DNA of 64,000 nucleotides from Rhizobium sp. Pop5 (GCF_024721175.1 NZ_CP099399.1:620001-684000); one strand, 5' to 3'. Positions 19,501 through 27,215 are shown, counted from the first letter of the stretch. Numbers and translations: made by a program. Notes: generated by a model not told the origin, from the letters alone.

Positions 19501-19852
19501 CGTCCAGCAGACGTTGGAAAACCAGCAAGGCGAAAGCAACGACGGGGTTCGCCTGGCGCTCTATTTCAGCCGCAAGGCCCCGAACATCACCTCGATCTAC
19601 TCGATCCTCGGAGACAAGGCGCTCTATCAGGTCATCACCACCGCCTACAGCCTGCCGTCGCAGATATCGGGCATGGATGTTGCCAAGCAGGCCGATCTGA
19701 TCAACCGCTTCGTCAAGCTCGATGATCTCCAGGACCCGAAGAAGGTCGACAAGCTGTTGCGCCGCTTCACGGCGATGTACGACATCAAGAACAATACGCA
19801 GCAGTCGCCGGCACTGCAGATCCTGACCGGCGGCGGCACGCAGAAAGCCTGA
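16517..19852 (+). CDS. giant DUF1217-type repeat protein
   Basis: This 1,111-residue protein is built of about ten modules of 80-130 residues. Each module begins with a YY or equivalent, continues with an N-V-D-D-L/F-L-x-D core (for example ITNVDDLLADGVLARYI), then an AYG-like turn, then LRxILTDP or LKSILTDP, and ends AAFNFxADGS. The final module (from about residue 1010) has the RFTAMYDIKN ending typical of single-domain DUF1217 proteins. Modules 4 and 7 share SNADLKSILTDPT and GHADLNADFNF, so they look recently duplicated. No signal peptide or membrane segment is visible, and the protein is Asp/Ala/Asn-rich. DUF1217 genes are found in rhizobial flagellar clusters, suggesting an exported flagellar or surface role, but no flagellar genes are near. 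ATG 16517 (MITASLAYSIL) is chosen because AAGGGCG precedes it. The 300 bases upstream hold the divergent leader and no other gene. Confidence 0.85.
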   Translation: MITASLAYSILSKDMTSSLAKVASQTTVKKDAQYYADNINKVKDVDDFLGNYKLYSYAMKAYGLEDMTYAKAFMKKVLESDLTDPNSYANKLSDTRYREFAAAFNFNSPEKDVQTDAQEDDLIGLYKQSFVDADKAATTESTYYSNNIGDVQTVDDLVNNTRLRTYVLKTFKIDPTYASKDFLRQVLTSDLSDPNSVVNTQGGDKYKALAAQFSFNADGTVNGSAQSAAQKASVIETYTLNSQSVIIDNSVGSDVYYVSQTAADYNKAYYTAKIGTITNVDDLVADNRLTSYIKTAYSMGADFTSPALRMVLTDPSYAQLMGFTNVYNAFNFKADGSASTTARVQSIDQANKLQSAASSTNNYYTVTSQSSAITNVDDLLADGVLARYIKDAYGLGTSFSNADLKSILTDPTFAAAQGHADLNADFNFQADGSINGSAIQTAAQRKSTTDKSAANAAHFNSMIANVTNVDQIMSDPVAVSYLRNSMQIADSVSDATLRSFLVDPTAASAQGYGDVHDLFNFKADGSVATLHASQSASQSANTASKADNAAVYYQATIAGISNVDQLLADQKLNNFVRNAYGIPSTVTDVALRAILTDQSGTGTYADVAAAFNFKADGSLEDGMAAQTATQINNTKFTAAARTDDYSSRMATIGNVDDLLADPAITNFLKSTYDLPFDISNADLKSILTDPTAAAAAGHADLNADFNFAADGSLPALSSVQNADQAQTTNDNYAARYDDERDEAIDEVASNYKSMMAPSNSLLDFSDIKTVNDFLRTNSTADFVKSNDNLPDPYHVALQAFGLTEQEVPRSMMRKILTSDAYDPKGYIASLKDERITNLARAFNFGPDGKAAAPFQALPDATMAKYATDYKSHITMLMKDGPVKDKAAKDATAEVDYFAKGMAKVKSLDDFLDDSRLTDLVLKANNLDPKNYDKATLKKIFTSDPDDKKSYLNTKADARFKDIVAAFNFDKDGNLTRAKIGTVQNKAAEDHTQQLFVQQTLENQQGESNDGVRLALYFSRKAPNITSIYSILGDKALYQVITTAYSLPSQISGMDVAKQADLINRFVKLDDLQDPKKVDKLLRRFTAMYDIKNNTQQSPALQILTGGGTQKA

Positions 19853-19862
19853 TGTCGTGTCC

Positions 19863-19887
19863 GTCAGCCTCAAGGATCGAGGCTGAC
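19863..19887. terminator. inverted repeat between convergent genes
   Basis: GTCAGCCTC (19863-19871) and GAGGCTGAC (19879-19887) are a perfect 9-base-pair inverted repeat with a 7-base loop. It overlaps the last codons of the FAD-linked oxidase gene. There is no T-run, so intrinsic termination is plausible but not assured. Confidence 0.45.
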
Positions 19888-21306
19888 GACCTTTCCTGGA
19901 TTCATGATGTTTGCGGGGTCGAAGGCGCGCTTGATGCGGCGCATCAGCTCGATTTCGATCGCCGGGCGGATCGCCGCCAGCTCGTCCCGCTTTAACTGGC
20001 CGATGCCGTGCTCGGCGGAAATCGAGCCGCCATGGGCGAGCACCAGCCCATGCACGATGTGGTTCATCTCGTGCCAGCGGGCGATGAAGGCGTCCTTGTC
20101 GGCGCCGAGCGGCTGGGAAATATTGTAATGGATGTTGCCGTCGCCCATATGGCCGAAAGCGCAGATGCGGGCTCCCGGCATGGCCGCCATGACCGCCTCT
20201 TCGGCCTCGGCCATGAAATGCGGCACCCTTGATACGGGCACGGAAACATCGTGCTTGATCGAGCCGCCTTCCGGCTTCTGGGCGTCGGACATGCTCTCGC
20301 GCATGTGCCAGAGCGCCTTCTGCTGCGCCACGGAGGAGGCGATCGCGGCATCCAGCACCAGCCCGGCCTCGAAACCCTGTTCAAGCAGGCCGTTCATCAT
20401 CCGCTCAGCCGTCTCGGCCGAGTCCGAGGTCGAGATGTCGATTAGTACGTACCAGGGATAGGCCGCTTCCAGCGGATCGCGGACACCGTCGATGTGGCGG
20501 GCCGTGATTTCGACGCCGAAGCGCGGCATCAGTTCAAAACCGGTGAGCGAGGCGCCGCAGAGGCTGGAGGCAAGGTTGAAGAGGGCAAGTGCATCTTCGA
20601 CCGAATTCAGGCCGGCGAAGGCCACCTGATGGCCGAGCGGCTGCGGAAAGAGCTTTAGGACCGCGCCGGTGATGATGCCGAGCGTGCCTTCGGCGCCGAT
20701 GAAGAGATCGCGCAGGTCATAGCCGGTATTGTCCTTTTTCAGGCGGCGCAGGCCGTCCCAGATCTCGCCGGTCGGCAGCACCACTTCGAGGCCGAGGCAG
20801 AGCTGGCGCATGTTGCCGTAGGCAAGCACGGCCGTGCCGCCGGCATTGGTGGAAAGGTTGCCGCCGATGCGGCAGGAACCCTCCGAGCCGAGCGACAGCG
20901 GAAAGAGCCGCCCATGGGCCTCTGCCGCCTTCTGGACCTCGGCAAGGATGGCGCCGCCATCGGCCACCAGGACGTTGGCCACCGGATCGACGTCGCGGAT
21001 CCGGTTCATGCGCTCGAGCGACAGAATGATATCGCACTTGCCCTCGCGCGGCGTCTGGCCGCCGACGAGGCCGGTATTGCCGGTTTGCGGCACGATCGCC
21101 GTTCCGGTTTCCGTCGCAAGTTTCATGATCGCGGAGACTTCCTCGACCGAGCCTGGTTTCAGAAGGAGAGGGGAAGAGCCGTGGTAGAGGCCGCGGTTTT
21201 CGATCAGATGCGGGGCAAGATCGGCCTCGCTGCGAAGCGCGTATTTGTCGCCGACGATCGCGGCGAAGCGGTCGAGATGCTCGGTGGAAATGCTGGGATT
21301 GGTCAT
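19870..21306 (-). CDS. FAD-binding 2-hydroxyacid dehydrogenase (GlcD/D2HGDH-like)
   Basis: This 478-residue flavoprotein belongs to the FAD_binding_4 / FAD-oxidase C family that includes glycolate oxidase GlcD, D-lactate dehydrogenase and D-2-hydroxyglutarate dehydrogenase. The FAD-binding loop contains IVPQTGNTGLVGGQTP near residue 72 and SLGSEGSCRIGGNLSTNAGG near 135. The C-terminal domain has the metal-site GHMGDGNIHYN near 391 and a C-terminal SAEHGIGQLKRDEL near 440. The exact substrate cannot be assigned. ATG 21306 (MTNPSIS) is the true start; the upstream extension to 21912 only overlaps the Sua5 gene in another frame. It follows the Sua5 gene by 35 bases and is probably co-transcribed. 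Confidence 0.92.
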   Translation of the reverse strand: MTNPSISTEHLDRFAAIVGDKYALRSEADLAPHLIENRGLYHGSSPLLLKPGSVEEVSAIMKLATETGTAIVPQTGNTGLVGGQTPREGKCDIILSLERMNRIRDVDPVANVLVADGGAILAEVQKAAEAHGRLFPLSLGSEGSCRIGGNLSTNAGGTAVLAYGNMRQLCLGLEVVLPTGEIWDGLRRLKKDNTGYDLRDLFIGAEGTLGIITGAVLKLFPQPLGHQVAFAGLNSVEDALALFNLASSLCGASLTGFELMPRFGVEITARHIDGVRDPLEAAYPWYVLIDISTSDSAETAERMMNGLLEQGFEAGLVLDAAIASSVAQQKALWHMRESMSDAQKPEGGSIKHDVSVPVSRVPHFMAEAEEAVMAAMPGARICAFGHMGDGNIHYNISQPLGADKDAFIARWHEMNHIVHGLVLAHGGSISAEHGIGQLKRDELAAIRPAIEIELMRRIKRAFDPANIMNPGKVVSLDP

Positions 21307-21341
21307 CGGCTCGCTTCTCTGTCCCTGTGCTCGGCGGTGTT

Positions 21342-22316
21342 TCAGTCGCGGGGGGCGGCCGCCCGCTGCAGGCGGTCGTTGATTGCTTCGCCCAGCCCCT
21401 CCTCGGGGATTGGCGAAAAGGCGATGCTCGACGCCCCACTGGCATCGGCACGCTTCATATAGTCGAAAAGATTTGCGGCCGCTTCGGCAAGGTCGCCGCG
21501 CGGGCTGAGGTCGAGAATGATCCGGGCGCCGTCCGTCCCGGATACGGAAGCATTGCCGAAGGCGATCAGCGCCTCGCCCGGTTCCACCGCCGTTGCGTTG
21601 AGGCGCACGGAAGCGCCGGGCGCGTAATGCGAGGCGAGCATGCCCGGTGCCTCGATCGCCGCCGATGCCGTCTTCGCGCGCAGCAGCGGCTTGCCTGCGA
21701 CACGTTCGATCTCGCGCGCCGCCAAGCCGCCGGGCCGCAGCAGTCTCAGCTGCCCATCCTCCACCTTGACGATCGTCGATTCGACGCCAACGGTGCTCGC
21801 TCCGGCATCGAGGATCAGCGGGATCTTCGTCCCGAGATCGGCTTCGACATGGGCTGCGCTCGTCGCGCTGATCCCGCCTGACGTATTGGCGCTTGGGGCG
21901 GCCAGCGGCCATCCGAAGGCGCCGATCAACGCGCCGGCGAAACCCTTCGGTACGCGGACGCCGACGCTGTCGAGCCCGGCAGTTGCCAGCGCATGGATCG
22001 GGCTCTGAGCTTTTAGCGGCAGCACCAGGGTCAGCGGGCCGGGCCAGAAGGCGGTGGCGAGCGCCCGCGAAACCGGATCGAATTCGGCATGCTCCTCGGC
22101 CATCGCAAGATCGGCCATGTGGCAGATTAGCGGGTTGAAGCGCGGCCGTCCCTTCGTCTCGTAGATGCGCGTGATGGCCGCCGGATTGGTGGCGTCGGCG
22201 GCGAGACCGTAGACGGTCTCCGTCGGGATGGCGATCGCAAAGCCGTCGGCAAGAGCGGCGCAGCCCGCCTCAAGCGCTGCCTGCCTGTCGGCTTTGATGT
22301 CGATTGTGCGTGCCAT
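21342..22316 (-). CDS. threonylcarbamoyl-AMP synthase (Sua5/YrdC family)
   Basis: This 324-residue protein makes threonylcarbamoyl-AMP from threonine, bicarbonate and ATP, the first step of tRNA t6A modification. The YrdC domain includes IPTETVYGLAADATN near residue 30, KGRPRFNPLICHM near 53 and RVPKGFAGALIGAFGWPLAA near 121. A C-terminal SUA5 domain follows (LASHYAPGASVRL near 230), so it is the long form, not the short TsaC. ATG 22316 is preferred over the in-frame start at 22370 because AGGAC precedes it. It leads a two-gene unit with the FAD-linked dehydrogenase. Confidence 0.93.
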   Translation of the reverse strand: MARTIDIKADRQAALEAGCAALADGFAIAIPTETVYGLAADATNPAAITRIYETKGRPRFNPLICHMADLAMAEEHAEFDPVSRALATAFWPGPLTLVLPLKAQSPIHALATAGLDSVGVRVPKGFAGALIGAFGWPLAAPSANTSGGISATSAAHVEADLGTKIPLILDAGASTVGVESTIVKVEDGQLRLLRPGGLAAREIERVAGKPLLRAKTASAAIEAPGMLASHYAPGASVRLNATAVEPGEALIAFGNASVSGTDGARIILDLSPRGDLAEAAANLFDYMKRADASGASSIAFSPIPEEGLGEAINDRLQRAAAPRD

Positions 22317-22403
22317 GTCCTGTCCGGTGTTTTCCCGGCAGTCATTAGGCTTTCCGCCGCCCGCGATCAATCGCGTTGTTGAACCGATACGCTGCGAGGC
22401 GCT

Positions 22404-23012
22404 TTAGAGTTGGCGGATGATTTCACGCAGCTGTTCGTTGCGCGCACCGAGCAGCAGGATATTGCGGATCGCTACCTGCGGATCATGGGTGCGGAAGAGC
22501 AGCCCGTTGCCGCGCACCGACCGATCGATGGTCATCTTTTCCATGGAGTCTTCGCCGGGCTTGATCGCAACGGCAAAATACATGCGGGAATAGCCGACAT
22601 CGATACGTTCGAAGAAATTGTCGTTCTCGCCGATGTCGGAATAGAAGTTGGCGATATAGAAGGCCCAGCTCACCTCTTCGTAGTGGGCGAATTTCGTGCG
22701 CGAGGCGGTGACGTGGCAGTAGCCGAGATGCGGGCTGTCCTCCAGCGTCCGGTGGAAGATCATCTTCGGAAACTGGATCGAGCGGTGGAAGCCGTTGATG
22801 TGCTGATGGGTCTTTTCGCCGGCCGCCTGGAGCTTGCGACCGGTTTTTGCCGCCACCTCATCATGGGTGAGGTAGCGCTTTTCCTCGGCCAGCCAGTGCC
22901 GCCGGTCGCGGGTGATGCGGCCGGTGCGCAAGAATTCGGAATGAGCGGCAATCAGTTGCCGTTCCTGCAACTTGCCTGCTTCTTTCGCGTCGAAATAACG
23001 AAGTTTGGCCAT
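22404..23012 (-). CDS. conserved rhizobial protein of unknown function (possibly DUF6656)
   Basis: The 202-residue protein is soluble and rich in charged and aromatic residues (for example HINGFHRSIQFPKMIFHRT near residue 71 and NFYSDIGENDNFFERIDVG near 122). There is no signal peptide, membrane segment or catalytic motif I can name. I recall a DUF6656 family in rhizobia with similar content, but the assignment is weak. ATG 23012 (MAKLRYFD) is preferred to an upstream start at 23039 because it begins the compact conserved-looking sequence. Codon use matches its neighbours, so it is likely real. It is transcribed away from the Rieske oxygenase gene. Confidence 0.7.
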   Translation of the reverse strand: MAKLRYFDAKEAGKLQERQLIAAHSEFLRTGRITRDRRHWLAEEKRYLTHDEVAAKTGRKLQAAGEKTHQHINGFHRSIQFPKMIFHRTLEDSPHLGYCHVTASRTKFAHYEEVSWAFYIANFYSDIGENDNFFERIDVGYSRMYFAVAIKPGEDSMEKMTIDRSVRGNGLLFRTHDPQVAIRNILLLGARNEQLREIIRQL

Positions 23013-23426
23013 GATTCGCGTTCTTCGGTCAGTCTGCAATCGTTGCGAGGATAGGACCGTATGCTTAAGGCGATGTTAAAGCGGCCCGGCCGCTGACGGA
23101 ATGCAGGGCAGGCGCCGACATATGTCGCAGATGCGATAGTTGTCGGTATCGGGCAGCAGATCTCTTTGCCGAACAGGTCTTTACGCCATGGCGCAATTGA
23201 CGATAATTGCCTGAAGAGTCGGGCGATGCGATCGATCGGGATAAGCCACTCGCGCCTTGAGGCATCCTGTCGTCAATTTCGAAGCCGATGTCGCATTGTA
23301 ACCAAGCGGCACGCATGCTCGGTGATTAAATGACGTTGTAACAATTCTCCCGAAGGAGAAGGAAGCGGGCGCGCTTCCGCCGGTCTTCTTCTCAAGGCTG
23401 GCAACCGGATGCACGAGGACACGAAG
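23013..23426 (+). other. 414-base divergent intergenic region with twin hairpins
   Basis: No gene is supported here. Near the Rieske gene, two perfect hairpins stand back to back: TTCTCC-CGAA-GGAGAA (23345-23360) and GGAAGCG-GGCG-CGCTTCC (23361-23378), about 49 bases before ATG 23427. Farther up, 23120-23160 has CGACATATGTCG and other partly symmetrical sequence that could bind a regulator. No promoter can be placed with confidence. Confidence 0.5.
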
Positions 23427-24671
23427 ATGGATATTCGCAGCAACGTTTTGCGTCAGCTCAAGAACCGCCGTGAGGGCTTTAGCCTCGAGCAGCCGTTCTA
23501 CACCGACGAGGATTATTTCCGGCTTGATATGGAGATGATCTATTATCGCGACTGGCTGTTCATCGGCCATGATTGCGAGCTGCCGAAGCCGGGCGCTTAT
23601 TTTACCGTTCAGATCGGCACCTATCCCGTGGTCGTCGTCCGCGGCCGCGACAATGTCATCCGCGCCTTCCACAACAGCTGTCGCCATCGCGGCTCGCGCG
23701 TCTGCACCAAGGAGCACGGTTCCTCGGTACGTCTCGTCTGCCCCTATCACCAGTGGACCTATGACCTTGACGGCAAGCTCGCTTTCGCCCGTCATATGGG
23801 CGATGACTTCGACAAATCAGGCTTCAACCTGAAGCCCGTTCATTGCGAGAGCGTGGCAGGCTACATTTTCATCTGCCTTGCCAACACCGCCCCGGATTTC
23901 CAGCCGGTGCGCGACAAGATCGAGCCCTATATGGCGCCGCATCGGATCGGCGAGACCAAGGTTGCCTTCCAGAGCACGATCATTGAGAAAGGCAACTGGA
24001 AGCTCGTCTGGGAAAACAATCGCGAGTGCTATCACTGCGCCGCCAATCACCCCGAACTCTGCCGCACCTATCCGGAAGCCCCGAGTGTCACCGGCACGGA
24101 CGGCGGCGCCGATGATCCCGAGATCGCCGGCCATTGGGAGCGCTGCGAGGCCGCCGGACTGCCGAGCAAATTCCAGATTTCGCCGGATGGTCAGTTCCGC
24201 ACCGCCCGCATGCCGCTGATCGAGGATGCCGAGAGCTACACCATGTCCGGCAAGCCTGCCGTCCAGCGCCGGATCTCCGACGATATCTCGATCAACCGTA
24301 TCGGCACCATGCTGCTCTTCCACTATCCGACGACGTGGAACCACCTGCTCGGCGATCACGCCATCTCCTTCCGCGTGCTGCCGCTCAGCGCCAATGAGAC
24401 GGCGGTGACGACCAAGTGGCTCGTCCACAAGGATGCGGTCGAAGGCGTGGACTACAATCTGGAAGAGCTAACCCACGTCTGGACCGAGACCAACGATCAG
24501 GATCGCCGCATCGTCGAGGAGAACGCCTTCGGCATTCACTCGCCCGCCTACGAGCCCGGTCCCTATTCTGCCGTGCACGAGGGTGGCGTCATGCAGTTCC
24601 TCGAATGGTATTCGAACTTCATGGTGAATCGCCTGCAGGGCGATCAGTCGAAAATCTCGGCCGTTGCCTGA
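23427..24671 (+). CDS. Rieske non-heme iron oxygenase, alpha subunit (GbcA/Stc2-like)
   Basis: This 414-residue oxygenase has an N-terminal Rieske [2Fe-2S] domain with CRHRG (near residue 83) and CPYHQW (near 103) ligands. The catalytic domain has the mononuclear iron site ENNRECYHCAANHPE near 196. The C-terminal EPGPYSAVHEGGVMQFLEWY resembles glycine-betaine or stachydrine (proline-betaine) demethylases. These enzymes remove an N-methyl group using O2 and electrons from a reductase. No reductase (GbcB-like) gene is adjacent, so the electron partner must be elsewhere or shared. ATG 23427 (MDIRSNV) is preferred over ATG 23409 because AGGA precedes it at good spacing. An aromatic-ring substrate is a less likely alternative. 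Confidence 0.85.
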   Translation: MDIRSNVLRQLKNRREGFSLEQPFYTDEDYFRLDMEMIYYRDWLFIGHDCELPKPGAYFTVQIGTYPVVVVRGRDNVIRAFHNSCRHRGSRVCTKEHGSSVRLVCPYHQWTYDLDGKLAFARHMGDDFDKSGFNLKPVHCESVAGYIFICLANTAPDFQPVRDKIEPYMAPHRIGETKVAFQSTIIEKGNWKLVWENNRECYHCAANHPELCRTYPEAPSVTGTDGGADDPEIAGHWERCEAAGLPSKFQISPDGQFRTARMPLIEDAESYTMSGKPAVQRRISDDISINRIGTMLLFHYPTTWNHLLGDHAISFRVLPLSANETAVTTKWLVHKDAVEGVDYNLEELTHVWTETNDQDRRIVEENAFGIHSPAYEPGPYSAVHEGGVMQFLEWYSNFMVNRLQGDQSKISAVA

Positions 24672-24812
24672 TCCCGGCGCCTGCGCCGGTTAATGTCCGG
24701 TTCAGTTCAGCTGATCTACAAGAAGCAGCCGGCCCCGGCTGCTTCTGGAACCATTCAGGTGCGAAAGCGTTGCTGGGCAGGGCGTGATCGCTGTTGAATG
24801 GGAGTTGAAGCA

Positions 24813-25298
24813 ATGATCGGGCTGAGAAACAAGATCGCGACCGCAGTTCTTACCGCCGCCGTTGTTCTGACCGGCTTCGTGCCGTCGCAGGCAATCCAGA
24901 TGCCCACCGCTCCGCAGGTGGAAAAATCTGCCGCAGTCGAGAATGTCCAGTACCGCCGCTATTATCGCCCGGGTTACGGGCCCGGGGGCTACTACCGGCC
25001 CGGCTATCGCCCAGGCGCCTATTACAGGCCCGGCTACTATGGCGGCTATCGCGGATATTCCTATTACCGCCCGGGATACCGGCATTATAACGGCTACTGG
25101 TATCCGCTCGCCGCCTTCGGCGCCGGCGCAGTCATCGGCGGCGCCATTGTCGCCCAGCCGCGTTATGTCGAACCTGCACCCAGCATGGGTTCGAGCCACG
25201 TTGCCTGGTGCGCAAACCGCTACCGGTCCTATCGCGCTTACGACAATACGTTCCAGCCCTATAACGGCCCGCGCCAGCAGTGCTATTCGCCGTATTGA
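24813..25298 (+). CDS. BA14K family protein, Tyr/Gly/Pro-rich
   Basis: The 161-residue protein has a signal peptide (about residues 1-30, [14 protein letters not shown]), a central Tyr-Arg-Pro-Gly-Tyr repeat region (about 45-90), a hydrophobic glycine-rich segment ([14 protein letters not shown], about 105-118) and the C-terminal BA14K motif ending [16 protein letters not shown] and QQCYSPY. BA14K proteins were described as immunoreactive or lectin-like surface proteins in Brucella and relatives. ATG 24813 is preferred over ATG 24798, with GGGAG eight bases before it. The repeat section could be an adhesive or envelope-anchored linker. Confidence 0.88.
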   Translation: MIGLRNKIATAVLTAAVVLTGFVPSQAIQMPTAPQVEKSAAVENVQYRRYYRPGYGPGGYYRPGYRPGAYYRPGYYGGYRGYSYYRPGYRHYNGYWYPLAAFGAGAVIGGAIVAQPRYVEPAPSMGSSHVAWCANRYRSYRAYDNTFQPYNGPRQQCYSPY

Positions 25299-25457
25299 TG
25301 GGTCCCGAAAACTGTCTCTCACATTAACCCGACCGGGTCGAGCCAGCGGTCTCGACCCATCCTTCGGACCCTCGTAAAAAAACGGGGCGTCGCGCGGCTG
25401 TCCATTCGGCTTTCTCGGCAAGCTTGCCAGCGGAACGAGAGGGCGGTGTTGCGAAGC

Positions 25458-25721
25458 TCAGTGAACGACGGTGATTACCGAAATCCCAGCTTCGTCGGCG
25501 GCACGGATAAGCGCTGCTCGCGCGTCCTGAGCCGGAATTTCCCCATGAATCGCATCCCGGCACGCCCTAATCGCAATGAGGTATTCGTCTCCATCGTCGA
25601 TCGGCCAGCCAACTGTCAGCATCTCGGCAGCCTGCCCAAGGGTTGCAACAAGCTTGTATCTTTCCGGCCCACTCACAACGAGCATCAGAGGGGTAAACTC
25701 TCCGGATGTGCACCATTTCAT
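25458..25721 (-). CDS. DUF982 domain-containing protein
   Basis: The 87-residue protein carries the DUF982 pattern: FTPLMLVVSGPERYKLVATL, then AAEMLTVGWPIDDGDEYLIA, then the Cys-containing IRACRDAIHG and an Ala-rich helix ending AADEAGISV. DUF982 proteins are small, often multi-copy in rhizobia, and have no known activity. ATG 25721 (MKWCTSG) is chosen because GGGAG stands about ten bases upstream; the in-frame extension to 25844 adds 41 residues without family match. No operon partner is visible. Confidence 0.8.
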   Translation of the reverse strand: MKWCTSGEFTPLMLVVSGPERYKLVATLGQAAEMLTVGWPIDDGDEYLIAIRACRDAIHGEIPAQDARAALIRAADEAGISVITVVH

Positions 25722-25895
25722 GACATTAGATCTCCCCACGGTAAATACATTAGTAACCGTGCAAGAACCGTTCCGGGCGAGGCGCATGAACCAGCTGATC
25801 ACCCGAGCGTCGATCGCTGAGATTGTCCGCCATCGCCGGGCCAAACATCAGATGTGCCCTGCGACGCGTGCGAGTAACGGCGAGGTTGCAGCGAT

Positions 25896-25985
25896 CCCGC
25901 TTCGCCCCGTAAGCGGGGGATCCAGGGACGGGTCAAGACCCGTGGCTCAACCCCGGTCGGTGCCGGGTGGATGAGGGGGCAACGC
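25896..25985. repeat. RIME-like mosaic repeat, family D copy 1
   Basis: CGGGGGATCC, GACGGGTCAAGACCCGTGG (an inverted repeat around ACGGGT/ACCCGT), CCCCGGTCGGTGCCGG and GGATGAGGG occur in the same order as at 39748-39814. It lies in the 292-base gap before the CorA/ZntB-type gene; I see no gene in that gap. Confidence 0.6.
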
Positions 25986-26013
25986 TCCCTTGCTTACCCC
26001 GCACGTCTCAGAT

Positions 26014-27009
26014 TCAAAGAATATCCACACGCCTCAGCAGCCACCAGGCAAAAGCAATAGACGCGACGATGAGGGCGACGGCGTATTCGGTGCCGTAGTC
26101 GCCGACGGCGAAGGGCAAGTTTGCCGTGTTCATACCGAAGAAACCGGTCACCAGGGTCGGCGGCAGCAGGAAGGCCGTCATGATCGAAAGCAAATAGAGG
26201 TGACGGTTGGTTTCGGAGGATTGCTTCGAATCGATTTCTTCGTGCAGCAGCCGTGCCCGGTCCTGCAGCGCATAGATATCGTGATCGACCGTCTCCAGCC
26301 GGCTGGTCAGCCGCCGCGCCACATCGTCGAAGCCGAAGGGCATTTCGTCGTCGTCGGCCGCCGCCGCCCGGCGCATCAGCGCCAGCACGGTGCGCAGATG
26401 CCGGTGCAGCCTGACCACTGTGCGCCGCACCGGTGCCAGCCGCCGGCGCTCGTCACGCGGCGCATTGTCGTAGACGATGTCCTCGATCAGGTTCAGCTCT
26501 TCGGTGAGTTCGATGACGATCGTGATCAGCGTGCGTTGGAACTCGATCACCAGCAGCTCGAAGAGATCGACCGGCCGCGAAAATTTGCCGGGGTTCTTCT
26601 CGATCAGCGCGCGCGCCCGTTCGACACTGCGCAGCGGTTGCAGCCGCGTGGTGATGATGAAGCGGTCGGACATGGCAAAGTGCAGCCAGCCAAGATTGTT
26701 AGTGTCCTGGGCGAAATCGCGCTGGCAGTCGACTAGGGTGCCATAGAGCATCTGCTCGTCGACGGTGATGGCCGCATGCGTATCGCGCGTCGTCAGCGCC
26801 GATTTCGCGTCTTCCGTCAATCCGTCCAGCGTCTCGAGCAGCGCCGGCACGCGGGCGTCGACAAGGTTGAGATGCAGCCAGTAGAAGCAATTATCGGCGG
26901 TCAGCTCGGCCACGGTCGCGCTGTTGTTCAACCGCACCGCCGTCTTTTCATCGGGCGAAAAACGATAGGCCCAGACGAAACCGGGTATGTTGACGGGCAA
27001 TGTATCCAT
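26014..27009 (-). CDS. CorA-family divalent metal transporter (ZntB-like)
   Basis: The 331-residue protein has a long cytoplasmic N-terminal domain and two C-terminal membrane helices joined by the signature loop containing GFFGMNTANLPFA near residue 288 (the GMN motif). The first helix is IMTAFLLPPTLVTGFFG and the second is near 310-325. The extra-short loop and the sequence MDTLPVNIPGFVWAYRF are more ZntB-like than CorA-like, suggesting zinc transport, but the cation is not certain. It functions in the inner membrane as a pentamer in this family. It is divergent from the acyl-CoA dehydrogenase gene. Confidence 0.9.
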   Translation of the reverse strand: MDTLPVNIPGFVWAYRFSPDEKTAVRLNNSATVAELTADNCFYWLHLNLVDARVPALLETLDGLTEDAKSALTTRDTHAAITVDEQMLYGTLVDCQRDFAQDTNNLGWLHFAMSDRFIITTRLQPLRSVERARALIEKNPGKFSRPVDLFELLVIEFQRTLITIVIELTEELNLIEDIVYDNAPRDERRRLAPVRRTVVRLHRHLRTVLALMRRAAAADDDEMPFGFDDVARRLTSRLETVDHDIYALQDRARLLHEEIDSKQSSETNRHLYLLSIMTAFLLPPTLVTGFFGMNTANLPFAVGDYGTEYAVALIVASIAFAWWLLRRVDIL

Positions 27010-27044
27010 TGTTCGCCGGTCCTTTGCGAAGGCGATTTCATTTC

Positions 27045-27101
27045 TTGGAGCGTCGCGTGTCCGACGCGATGTGTTGGAGACGCTCTATCACTTCATGCAG
27101 T
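27045..27101. repeat. rhizobial palindromic element, family E
   Basis: GCGTCG (27050-27055) pairs with CGACGC (27062-27067), and the outer AGCGTC/GACGCT arms are separated by about 25 bases. The right half, CTCTATCACTTCATGCAG, resembles the flank commonly joined to family C elements in rhizobia. It sits in the divergent region upstream of the CorA/ZntB gene. Assignment is from memory of such repeats. Confidence 0.4.
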
Positions 27102-27191
27102 AGAGATTCTCCATGACGTTCATTTGTGCAAGGGCGCAAGAGCCAAGGGCCGTTTCGACCGAACTATCGCATGTCGGCTGCGGAATTCGAA

Positions 27192-27215
27192 ATTGACGTT
27201 TACGTAAAAATCAAT
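27192..27215. promoter_or_regulatory. candidate operator upstream of the acyl-CoA dehydrogenase operon
   Basis: ATTGACGTTTACGTAAA (27192-27208) contains the perfect palindrome TTTACGTAAA and is flanked by ATTGA (27192-27196) and TCAAT (27211-27215). This resembles operators of MerR-type LiuR regulators that control branched-chain amino acid or fatty-acid breakdown genes in proteobacteria. It is 59 bases before ATG 27274. The regulator's identity is an inference. Confidence 0.45.

Noticed and set aside
24960..25090. Tandem DNA repeat or CRISPR-like array in the BA14K gene
   Set aside because: The repeats encode Tyr-Arg-Pro-Gly-Tyr units inside one reading frame; there are no spacers.
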